Below, in pieces: positions 47,024 through 55,850 of a DNA stretch of 64,000 bases (position 1 is its first letter; each line of letters opens with the position of its first letter). The translations under genes and the position numbers were made by a program. A model generated the notes under the pieces. The model was not told where the DNA came from, did no database searches, and saw only the letters and a program-made list of their open reading frames with translations. Source of the DNA: Eudorina sp. 2006-703-Eu-15 (lineage: Eukaryota; Chlorophyta; Chlorophyceae; Chlamydomonadales; Volvocaceae). The stretch lies in NCBI GenBank assembly GCA_003117195.1, contig BDSI01000103.1:189501-253500 (forward strand). The letters are read 5' to 3'.

Positions 47024-49938
47024 TACCCGGACCCAGCAAGGCCTGACGCGTGCGAGCCGCCTCGCTCTGGCTCAGCTGGGCAGGCAGGCCTGCCGGAGGG
47101 TGCAACCCTAGCTAGTACGATTAGGTTGGGACGCGGGACCAGGCTAGTTTTACCGCACCAAGCAGGGGCGCGCCTCCGAAACGCGCCCTGGGTGCTGCAA
47201 GGACTTGAGGAGGTTGAACAGCGGACTGCGAGGCGCAGACCGCCCGGGATGGGCCTTCGCCCACTCCCTTGAGGGGGCACAGCGGTCACCGATCCTCGGG
47301 GATCGGGCACGCGCCCTTGGTTGAGAGCGAGGGGACAGAGGCCCCTTACGCCCCTTTCCCCCGTATCCGGGGGAAAGTGCTTCGGCGGTCTCCCGTATGG
47401 GGCGGGTTAGCGCCCCCGGCCAGTGTCGGCCCGGCAGATATGTAACGATACACACACACGTGTGTCGGGTCTCTTTTCGAACCACCTACACACACCCGCT
47501 GCAATCTCAGACTGCCGAGCGGAAGGGCGAGCGCCTGTTGCGGCGCCCCTGTCCGCAGCCTGGGCACATCACCTACCCACCCACCCACCCGCCCACCCAC
47601 CTGAAATCGAGTCCCTCCGCGCCCACCGACGTCGACAGCAGCAGATTGAGGTGGCCCGAAGAGAACTGCTGCCGTACGTGCTCTTGACGCTGCGTCGAGG
47701 GGTGTGAGGGGTGTCAGGGGGGAGGGGTGGCCGGTTGAACAGGTGAACGCCGCGTGCGGTGCGGTGCGGTGCGGTGCGGTGCGGTGCGCGATAGGTTGAT
47801 GAGTCCGTCCCACGGGTCGGTCGGTCGGCCGGTCGGGCTATCTCTCCCGGACCTCCCNNNNNNNNNNNNNNNNNNNNNNNNNNNNNNNNNNNNNNNNNNN
47901 NNNNNNNNNNNNNNNNNNNNNNNNNNNNNNNNNNNNNNNNNNNNNNNNNNNNNNNNNNNNNNNNNNNNNNNNNNNNNNNNNNNNNNNNNNNNNNNNNNNN
48001 NNNNNNNNNNNNNNNNNNNNNNNNNNNNNNNNNNNNNNNNNNNNNNNNNNNNNNNNNNNNNNNNNNNNNNNNNNNNNNNNNNNNNNNNNNNNNNNNNNNN
48101 NNNNNNNNNNNNNNNNNNNNNNNNNNNNNNNNNNNNNNNNNNNNNNNNNNNNNNNNNNNNNNNNNNNNNNNNNNNNNNNNNNNNNNNNNNNNNNNNNNNN
48201 NNNNNNNNNNNNNNNNNNNNNNNNNNNNNNNNNNNNNNNNNNNNNNNNNNNNNNNNNNNNNNNNNNNGGGCCAGTGGGGTGGGGGTGGGGGCGGGGGTGC
48301 GTGACGGGGGGGGAGTGGGGGGCAGGGGGGAGGGTATAGGAGATTGGTAGACATTTTCATACTGCGCTGCTGCCAAGGGGCCAGGAGGGCAGGTAAGGGG
48401 GGAGAACCAGCGATGGCACGGTACAGCTGCTGCCAAGGGGCCAGGAGGGCAGGTAAGGGGGGAGAACCAGCGATGGCACGGTACAGCTGCTGCCAAGGGG
48501 CCAGGAGGGCAGGTAAGGGGGGAGAACCAGCGATGGCACGGTACAGCTGCTGCGCTGTACGTCCCCGGGTCCGGTGGCGGGTCCCCGGCCCCCCAGTGAA
48601 ACACACGACGGCTGCCGCCCCGCCCCCCCTCTCCTTCCCCCGTCCCCGCCCCGCCCTCCGCCTGAACACCTGCGCGCCCCGCTTCCGTCTTAAACGCCAT
48701 CCGTACAAGATTCGTACAACATCCGTAACCTCAGCCGTATTAAACCCACACCCGCATGTGCAGCTGCCCTTAACCTTCACTCACCTTGCGCTCACAAAAG
48801 ACCATGGCTGACCAGGCGGGTCGGGCGGAGGCGCTCCGGCCGCTGCTGCCGCCGCCGCCGGCTCCCACCCCGCCAGCCGGCAGCGCGCCGCCGCCGCCGG
48901 CCCCGGCCCCGCCACCGCCGGCCTCGTACGCCCTGCGGTGCAGCTCCCTCACCAGCCAACACACCCGGTGGGTCACCAGCTGCACATGCCACCCCGCGAC
49001 GCCGATGCCCAGGACCTGTGTACGACAGAATACGGCAGCACGACCCATGCCACGGTGAGGAACGACGTCCTCAACACCACATCATATCAGGAGGAGCAGA
49101 GGAAGAGCAGCTGCCCGCCACATGGTACGTAACACACGAGGCGCTGGGGCCGCCTCCCCGCTGTGGGGGCGAGGGAGGGGGGCCCCCACCTGCCACCAAC
49201 CACCAACCACCAACCACCACCCACCCACCTGCGCCTGCAGCACCTCCGACGGCACCAAGGCCAGCAGCTGGTGCGCCCAGGGGGCCAGCAGGTGGCGACC
49301 CGACGGGGACCAGCCGCGGTGGGTCAACACGGCCGCTCCGAAACCTGCGGTCGCATAGGTTCATAGGTTCGGGATCGGGTATGGAGGAGGGTTGCTCCGC
49401 GCAACACGGCAGCTGACGTCCCCAAAAAATAACACTACGGTAAGCGCCTCCTCCTCCGCCTCCCTCGCCCCTTCGCTGCCTCCGCCTCCGCCTCGTCCCC
49501 CGGCCCGGCCCCGCCCGGCCCGCTCTCCCCCCCCCCCACACACACACACACCTCGCGCGATCCTCAGGGCATCCGCCGCCTGGTCCCGCGGCGCCATCAG
49601 CGCCAGGAAGCCCTCCATAATGAGCACCAGCACCGCGACCGCCAGCCGCTCCCCCAGGGAGGGCCGCCGAACCGCCCGCTGCGGCTGGTGCGGCGGCGGG
49701 GCCTGGGGCAGCTGGGGCAGCCCGACCAGCTCGAGGGCTTGCTGCAGCTCCAGCATGTCGGTGCTGCACGGCAGGGTACGGAGTACGGGGTACGGTCTCA
49801 GAGGGGTACTACAGTAGCAGACGCAGCACAGTCAAAGTCGCAGTAGCAGTAGCAAGAGCAGTAGCCGTCACTCGCCAGCGGCAGTAGCATGGTCAGCTCG
49901 CAACAGCAGGTGCGCGTGTTGGCTCCAAGAGGGGGCGG

Positions 49939-49998
<60 letters not shown>

Positions 49999-52900
49999 GG
50001 CACCGCGCAGCCGCTTCCTTCCCCCTCAGCCGCCATTCGTGAGCCGTTTTGTGACCCACACACACCCGCCATACCAGCGCCCGGCAGCCGCTATCACCCA
50101 GTTCCTAGAGTGTTGTGGCTCCAAGAGGCCTCTTGGAGGCACATACCCATACCCGTACCCATACCCATACACACACACACACACAATTCTAAACACACAC
50201 ACACATTGCCACCTGGGATCGGGCGGGCGGGCGGGTTGCAATTCTAAACACACACACATACACACCAGCGCCCGGCAGCCGCTATCACCCCCCCTGTTTG
50301 AGCCACATCGTTACCCACGGCGGTACCCACATCAGCTCCCTGCCCATGGCGGCGGAGGGCGGGGGCCCCAGGTCGGTGGGCTCCAACAGCCGCCGCTGGT
50401 CGTCCTCCTCGTGCTGCTGATGGTGAGGGTGCTGGTGCTGGTCCGCCGGGGAGGAGGCGGCGGAGAAGAGGGAGGCCGCCGCCAGGGCCAGGGCCGGCCA
50501 GGGTCCCAGCTCAAGGAGCGCGGACTCCAGCGCAAGCACCTGGGGAGGGGGAGGGAGACGGGGAGACTAAACCATCCCGTCCATCCATCCAACCCGTCCA
50601 TCCAAGTGCCGGCGGAGGGGGGAGGGGGCAGAGGAGGGGCCCGGGGTCTGGGGGGACGTCTAGGGCCCCCAGCTGTTGGGTTGCGGGCGATGACCGCACC
50701 CGGGTGGGAGGGAATGGGAGGAAAGCGCGCACGTCCGGGCTGCTGCTGCTGGCTGCCTGAGGTGTGACTTGGAGCAGAACAGCACGGCACAGAAGAGATC
50801 CAAAACAGCAGGGCCCACGCCCCCTCCCCTCACCCCTCACCCCACCCCCCCTCGCATCCCCCGCCCTCGCCCCCCACCTGCGATTTCATGGTCTTGATGT
50901 CCCGCAGCGACGCCTCCAACTCGCGGCCCCCTCCCTGGTGCGACCCCAGCAGCAGGGACTTGACCTCCGGCGGCACCGTGTCGCCTGCGGCGACGTGCGG
51001 CGGCGTGCGGCGACGTGCGGCGACGTGCGGCGACGTGCGGCGGCGTGCGGCGGCGTGCGGCGACGTGCGGCGGCGTGCGGCGGCGTGCGGCGACGTGCGG
51101 CGACGTGCGGCGGCGTGCGGCGGCGTGCGGCGGCCCCCCCCCGACAGCCCAGAGACCCACGGGAACCCTTACGCATGGGCAAAGGGGCAATCCGCCCCCC
51201 CTCCCGGCAACACGAGGAGCTCCCATGTGTGCGGACGGTCCGCCTCCCCAACGCCACCCATCCCCGCGCCCCCCACCCCGCCCACATTTCGCGCCCCCCG
51301 TTTTTTCGCCCACCAAATCCCCGCCTCAATCCCTTCCCCCCTCCCCCCGGGTGTGCCCGGGTTCGTTCTTTGGGTTTATTTCTTTTTTCAATCTAACCCC
51401 CTCCCCCTACCCGTCACCCCCTCCCCGCCCCGTTCGGGCGGCACCTGCCAGCCCCAGCTGCTCCAGGGACAGCTCCCCCAGCAGGTGCAGCCGCTGCAGC
51501 CGGTCGCGACTGGACAGCACCCGGTCCGCCAGCTGCAGCAGCGCCTGCACGGCGGCCAGCGCGGCGCGCAGCTGCGCGGACTGGGCGGCGGCGGCGGCCG
51601 TGGCGGCCTGGTGGCGCAAAGGGGGAGGGGGGGGCCGCCGGCGGTGACCCCCAGGGTTGTGAGGGGAGAGGGAAGAAGGGGAGGGGCAGGGAGAGGGTAT
51701 CATGTTTGGCGGGTCACGGGGAACTCCAATCGGCCGGCCTCGCAGCGGGCTCCGAAACCGGGCGTCTGAACACATCAAACAGCGTCGTCCGCCTCGCTTG
51801 CCCCCCCCAGCGGCCTCAGATCCATCTCGCCGAGCCCGCAACCACCCAAGTAGGAACCGGAGTTCCCCGGGGCTGGCGGCGTGCTGCATCGTACTGTGCT
51901 GTACTGTACTACACTGTACCGCAAAGCGCATGCCGTACCACGCCGTACCTCATGCTCTCTGACGACCGTGGCGGGGTCCAAGGGCGCTTCCGCCGCGGGA
52001 CGGGGGGCCCCGGGCGGGGGCGGCAGCGCCGCCCCCGGACCCACCCAGACGATCTTGGCCTGCAGGACCGGGGTGCAGCCCGGGGCGACGGGAGGGGAGC
52101 GAGGGGAGGGGAGGGACCGGTGGTGCTGTGCTGTGTGTATGGGCTTTGTGCGACACACGGCCGGGCGTCCCGTCAGTCACAAAGGGCCCCCCCGGAGTCT
52201 ACCTCGGAGGGAGGGGAGGCCATGGGAGCGGTTTCCAGTTTCCAGAGAGCTGTTCTGACCCCTCCCTCTACCCCCACACAAACAGCCATCAAGCCGCACA
52301 TCAAGTGCCCTGGCGACCCGCCATTTGACCCCTCCCCCCTCCCCCCCCCGGCACTTCAGGAGCCCCCCTTATGTCAACTATGAATAACGAAGCCGCAAAA
52401 AGGCACCCAACCGATAACCGCCGGTCCGGAGCCCCGCCCCCATCTCCCGGGTCAGCCCCGCCGTCTGCCCTCTCTCGCGCCATCCGCCCCGACCCGCCGC
52501 GGTGGTCCCCCTTCCCTCTGTTTCCAACCCCCCCGGGGTGTTCCACGGCAAGCAACGGCTCCGCTGCCCGCCGTACTGTTCCGTACTGTTCCGTACTGCA
52601 CCTTGGGTCGCGAAGGGCCGACCTCCGCCTGGCCCCGGTCCGAGGAGGTGATCAATCGACCGCCGCCCATGTTGCTCTGCAAGGATCGTACACACGTTGC
52701 GAGGGGGGTTGTGGGTGCGCTTGGGTTTCTAACACCCGATGCCGTACAGCGGTGTAGCTCAGGTCACCGCACCTGGAGGTTCATGGGGGCCAGCGGTGAG
52801 GCGGTGAGGCCCAGGATCCGAGGCCGCGGCGGCGGCGGCGGGCGGGAAAACCGACCCGTGGGTCCCGGGACGTCGATCGCCATGTCGGCATCCGTGTGGG

Positions 52901-54724
52901 GCTGACCGTTGGCAGCCGTACCGGCGACGTCGCCGAGCCCGCCGCTGGCGTCCATCCCGGGGGCGGCTGTGCCGCCGAGCCCGGCGTTGGGCTCCCGATC
53001 GGGGCCGGTGGCGGGGGCGTCGCCGGTGGCGGCGGGCGGCGGCGGGGGCCGGTCGATGAACTCCCTGACCAGCACCGCGTAGGGGTGCTGTTCGCGGCAG
53101 TGGTGCGCTTCGTCCACCACCACCAGGCCGATGTCGGACACCTGAGTGGAGCAGGTGGGAGGGAGGGAGGGAGGGGGGGAGAGGGGGTATGAGGGAAGGG
53201 GGGAGAGCAGGGAGGGAGGGAGGGGGGAGGGATACAAGATATTGGTAGACATATTATTACACCTGGGTCCGGTCCGGTCCGGTCGGGCGGGTTTCTTTTC
53301 TAAACACACATACACTCTACACACACACACACACACCATCTACCCCCACCCCCCCACACCTTGACCAGCGCGTGCACCAGCGCCCCCAGCAGCACCGCCG
53401 GGGTGCACACGATAACGTCCACCCGCCGCATCAGATCACACCATCGCTGCGGTCCCCAGGAGCTCTGAGTCTGGTCGCCGCTGAGGCACGCCACCCGGAG
53501 CAGGGCGCCCCGCCCCTGCTGCTGCGGCTGCTGCTGCTCGTGCCTCGCCGCCATCGTGCCATCCCCACCCGCCGCCGGCACATCGGGCGGTGGCGGACCG
53601 GCGCCAGAGGAAGGCGGCGCGGCCGCGGCGGCCTTCCCGGCGGCGCGTTTTGAGCTCCTGGCTGCGGGCGCCGCCGCCGCCGCCGCCGCTGCTGGTGCTG
53701 GCGGAGCTGCTTCGGCGGCCTTGTGCGTCCCCTCGGGGTGCGGTGGGGCGCGGGGCGGTCGTAAGGCCCGGAGGTCCTTGACGGGGCTCCCGCGGCCACT
53801 GCCGCCGCTGCTGCCGTCCGCGCCGCCCCCCGGGCCGGGGCTGATGTCGGGGACGCTGGCCAGCACCTCGGCTTGCTGCGGCGCGAGGGGAGGGGGACGA
53901 GGGGAGGGAGTTGGACACCCGGGAAACAGCGGGAGGAGGGCAAAACGGGATGTGAGGACCCCCCCCGAGAGAGCGCGAGAGCGGACGGGGGGCAGCGCGG
54001 GTCTAGGGTGCGGGTCTGCGCGGCGAGGCGGCGCGTTGCAGCAGATTGGAGCCGGGTGCCGTACCGGCCCTGCCTGATGGCGGGTGGAAAGAGAGACTCA
54101 TACGGCGGCGCGGTGGCGGTGCGGTGGCGGCGGCATGTGTCCTCCTAGAGGCCTGGCTGCGGTGACGGCCGTGCCGTGTCGTGCGGACCCGTGGGTCGGG
54201 CATGCCGTACCTGCCGTACAAGGGGCACCGTGGGCGCCAGGAACACGGCCACCTGTCCCGCGCTGCGGAGGGAGGGCAGCTCCCGGGCGATGAGCTCCAG
54301 GGCGATGCGGGTCTTGCCCATGCCTGCAGGGGGGGTGAGGGAGGGCGTGAAGGGGGGGTGGGGTGTAAGGGGCCCTATGCGTGGTTGCGGAGATGGGTCA
54401 GCGAGCCGACGTGTCATGTTCGCGTCGCGACGCCATTCGCCGACTCAGACTGGAAAAAGTAAAGATGCCGCAGGTTCAAGCATTCAAGCGCCCTAGACGG
54501 GGGACGGTGTGCGGAGGTGGGGGGGACAGGGTGTTGCAGAAGGGCACGACATTGTGATAGGCACCAGCAGTCCTCGATCAATACACATGTGGTAGATTTG
54601 AAACATCCTGCTCACCAGTTTCCAGGTAGACAATGGCGTCATTCCCGGCAGCCGCCTCGAGCAGATTGCGCTGGTATTCTCGCAAGGGTGGCAACGGAGC
54701 CACCGGCACTTCCGGAAATTTCAT
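36795..54724 (-). CDS. DCL: Dicer-like ribonuclease (DExD/H helicase, DUF283, reduced PAZ, two RNase III domains)
   Basis: Dicers cut long double-stranded RNA into small RNAs. Exons: 54724-54616, 54323-54211, 53875-53360, 53141-52773, 52059-51949, 51607-51445, 50984-50878, 50539-50331, 49763-49552, 49344-49229, 49015-48785, [gap], 47689-47601, 46557-46475, 46179-46116, 45680-45475, 45059-44987, 44531-44384, 43864-43744, 43501-43019, 42815-40967, 40677-40507, 40392-39957, 39415-39218, 38988-38602, 38367-38257, 37983-37824, 37493-37233 and 36902-36795 (TGA). All ends are GT-AG. Phases agree throughout, except that exon 38367-38257 needs two more G residues. About 2400 residues are visible; an exon in the N gap is probably missing. 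The ATG at 54724 was chosen because it precedes REYQRNLLEAAAGNDAIVYL, the normal Dicer start; the frame stays open a little further upstream. No C-terminal dsRNA-binding domain is seen: the protein stops right after RNase IIIb. Ala/Gly/Pro-rich insertions enlarge it greatly. Confidence 0.9.
37531..37590 (+). repeat. Dispersed tRNA-like element, copy 4
   Basis: Starts GGTATAGGAAATTGACGGAC and ends GCTGCTGCCAGAGCGACGGC. It lies in a Dicer-like intron and is antisense to the gene. The A-box part is mutated (TGACGGACATC). Confidence 0.75.
37655..37712 (-). repeat. CAATTCTAAACAC-(AC)n unit
   Basis: On the minus strand a (CA)n run is followed by TTGCAATTCTAAACACACAC. The same unit recurs at 45833-45880 and 50160-50260, with a weaker match at 53290-53335. 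Confidence 0.75.
39218..40677 (-). other. Dicer-like: RNase IIIa domain
   Basis: The signature NNDRLEFLGDAVLKLL (metal-binding Glu and Asp) is in exon 40677-40507. HEGVLSFMRDALVANEVLA follows in 40392-39957. After an Ala/Gly/Lys-rich linker, KRLADCVEALIGAHL (second Asp and Glu) is in 39415-39218. All four acidic catalytic positions are present. Confidence 0.88.
39438..39582. repeat. 17-bp array carrying the GACCCACGGGTC palindrome
   Basis: About eight to nine head-to-tail units of GGTCGGTCAGACCCACG in the Dicer-like intron between 39416 and 39956. Each unit contains the 12-bp palindrome that also occurs singly across the window. Confidence 0.97.
40723..40786 (+). repeat. Dispersed tRNA-like element, copy 5 (most complete)
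   Basis: An A-box-like TGGTAGACATT lies at 40735-40745 and a B-box match GGTTCGACC at 40773-40781, 27 nt apart, as in tRNA genes. It lies in the Dicer-like intron just upstream of the RNase IIIa signature exon. Confidence 0.75.
40967..43501 (-). other. Dicer-like: degenerate PAZ region with large insertions
   Basis: The sequence LPPFDLYVPDGGKGEIAVQA matches the strand block before PAZ. WWTPVPIVMPF and SPSYIDWAAVRRLATV recall the conserved PL...iDW motif, but are separated by about 80 inserted residues. HHGLLLSQNSYRMCGLKYGI resembles the start of a PAZ fold. Beyond it the PAZ core is replaced by Ala/Gly/Pro-rich sequence, until YTGYREVVAF and the block LHGLPCVMWRLEGLTSA leading into RNase IIIa. 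The domain boundary is my judgement. Confidence 0.55.
43926..43992 (+). repeat. AACCCGGGCACACCCGGG element, copy 1
   Basis: A purine run (GAAAAGAGAAGA...) is followed by AAACCCAGAAACGAACCCGG and GCACACCCGGGGGG. It is in a Dicer-like intron, directly beside tRNA-like copy 6. Confidence 0.8.
44013..44045 (+). repeat. Dispersed tRNA-like element, copy 6 (truncated)
   Basis: AATAGGAAATTGGTAGACGT then TTTCAAACTG; the tail after CTG is lost. In a Dicer-like intron. Confidence 0.65.
45379..45440 (-). repeat. Dispersed tRNA-like element, copy 7
   Basis: On the minus strand it includes AACTGGTAGGCATTTTCAAG, then CTGCGCTGCTGCCGGAGCGA and CGGTTCGACGG (B-box-like). This is the only Dicer-intron copy in the sense orientation. 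Confidence 0.75.
45833..45880 (+). repeat. CAATCCTAAACAC-(AC)n unit
   Basis: An (AC)n run is followed by GTGCAATCCTAAACACACAC in a Dicer-like intron. Confidence 0.7.
46931..47019. repeat. (AC)n microsatellite
   Basis: About 90 bp of AC with three CG interruptions in a Dicer-like intron. Confidence 0.98.
47858..48267. other. Assembly gap (410 N) inside the Dicer-like gene
   Basis: Lies in the intron between helicase exons 49015-48785 and 47689-47601. Both flanking exon ends are phase 0, so any hidden exon(s) must total a multiple of three bases. Confidence 0.99.
48333..48375 (+). repeat. Dispersed tRNA-like element, copy 8
   Basis: GGTATAGGAGATTGGTAGAC, then ATTTTCATACTGCGCTGCTG. Its 3' end (CTGCTGCC) runs straight into the first unit of the 60-bp repeat. 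Confidence 0.75.
48367..48546. repeat. 60-bp tandem repeat, three perfect copies
   Basis: Units 48367-48426, 48427-48486 and 48487-48546 are identical, starting CTGCTGCCAAGGGGCCAGGA. The first unit begins inside tRNA-like copy 8. Confidence 0.98.
49945..49997. repeat. (AC)n microsatellite
   Basis: About 50 bp of AC in the Dicer-like intron between 49764 and 50330. Confidence 0.97.
50073..50291. repeat. Duplicated 26-bp block flanking CAATTCTAAACAC units
   Basis: CCAGCGCCCGGCAGCCGCTA plus TCACCC occurs at about 50073 and again at about 50265. Between them are an ATACCC run and two copies of the (AC)n-AATTCTAAACACACAC unit (about 50160-50260). Confidence 0.8.
50987..51132. repeat. (CGRCGTGCGG)n 10-bp array abutting an exon
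   Basis: About 14 units alternating CGACGTGCGG and CGGCGTGCGG. On the coding strand the array forms the 3' end of the intron right before the exon starting at 50984. Confidence 0.97.
51343..51395 (-). repeat. AACCCGGGCACACCCGGG element, copy 2
   Basis: Inverted relative to copy 1. On the minus strand it reads AAAGAAATAAACCCAAAG, AACGAACCCGGGCACACCC and GGGGGG. In a Dicer-like intron. Confidence 0.8.
52773..54724 (-). other. Dicer-like: helicase ATPase half (exons 1-4)
   Basis: Walker A is split by intron 1 and reads ETG/GMGKT, with Met where Ser is common. Motif Ia is FLAPTVPLVRQ. Exon 3 has VACLSGDQTQ and VDVIVCTPAVLL after about 100 low-complexity residues. Exon 4 has VVVDEAHHCREQHPY (motif II, DEAH) and ILGLTASP (motif III). 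These are the residues needed for ATP hydrolysis. Confidence 0.9.
53231..53262 (+). repeat. Dispersed tRNA-like element, copy 9 (truncated, diverged)
   Basis: GATACAAGATATTGGTAGAC after a GGGAGG tract in a Dicer-like intron. The downstream half is lost. Confidence 0.55.
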
Positions 54725-55850
54725 GTCTAACTTCAGGGCATAACAAGCCACCGAATAATCAAGAGGATATCTGCCTGGACGGGCTGTGCCGGAGGTCAAC
54801 CGACAAGTAATAAGTCTATTATGGGTCTATGTTGCCAAACAAATAAAATCGCCCGAAATGCTGTGGAATTGGAGCGAGGGCTGTATGAAGCGAGACTTGA
54901 ATCATATTATGCAAAACTTTGCCCCCTCAAGTACTTGTTCCCGTGAGTTTTGTCACGGGTCCAGCACAGATCGTCGTCTTGGAAGACGGACATCTATGCA
55001 AACTACCGTACTGACGCTAACATGAATATCATCAGATCAGCCGGGGAACTGGACCAAACAACCAGGTGGTAGATGAAGATAGGAATGCACACCATTTTGC
55101 CACATACCGTGCTCTCACCTCACAAACGTTACAATTTGTCCTAATGACTAACTTATTCGGCCAGCTCGTGATGAAGTGGTGTTCACATCCTCCAGGATGC
55201 TACGGCCACTCGCCGGAAACGCCAATGCCCACGCCCGTCCGCTTGCGCACCTGCATTCCAATTCCATGCTTGTATGAGACTCTGTCAACAATCCTGAAGC
55301 ACTGGTTACCTGTCAGAAGTATAGGCCAATGCTTGGACAGGCTGCTTAGTAAAGTAGCTTTAAGTTGGATCTTGGATGTGAGCTCTGAGTAGTCATATAA
55401 ATGCCTGGTGAGCGCCTGATCAGTGAGCAATGTGTTCAGCTTCAATTGTTATGTGCCAAGGAGGGCCAAATCGGGCCACACCGGCGCAAGGGAAAGCTAG
55501 TAGGGCCATGTATCCTAGGATACAGTATCCACACGTCGGCACAGCTCGCTGACTTCTGCAACCTGCAATGGAAAAAATGTATCCTATCGTCGTGCAAGAA
55601 TATATGCAAACAGCAGAGTTTTGGAAGGAAAGGTTCACTGCTATTTTCCTATGTTGCGCTGTTGCAATTCCATGCCGTTGTTTTTCCGTATCAACCGACG
55701 TCCAATGAGCGACTTCGGCATTGTTTAGTCAATCCTCTTATGTATCAAGCATTAAGGGTCTGTGCCAAATTAGCACTTGCTGGTCCACTTAATTACAAGC
55801 TTCAAGGGGGCTGCACCGCTACGGCCCTCTCCGGTTTTCGTGCACAAATC
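54725..55850. promoter_or_regulatory. Divergent promoter region of Dicer-like (-) and P450 (+) genes
   Basis: Only about 1.1 kb separates the two start codons (54724 and 55851). The block is AT-rich compared with both genes and contains no exon that I could support. The two promoters must lie here and may be shared. Confidence 0.6.

Larger units (their letters stand above)
46116..49015 (-). other. Dicer-like: helicase C-terminal half
   Basis: Exon 49015-48785 has WSAMVFCERK, the usual start of the second RecA-like fold. Exon 47689-47601 has NLLLSTSVGAEGLDF (motif V). Exon 46557-46475 has LDVPKHVTPFVQSGGRAR (motif VI). Between the first two, roughly 60-100 residues normal for Dicers are absent; the N run at 47858-48267 lies in exactly this intron. 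Confidence 0.85.

Noticed and set aside
55401..55850. Upstream part of a plus-strand open frame reaching the P450 start
   Set aside because: The P450 anchor starts at the ATG at 55851; upstream residues lack protein-like features and the stretch is AT-rich promoter-type DNA.
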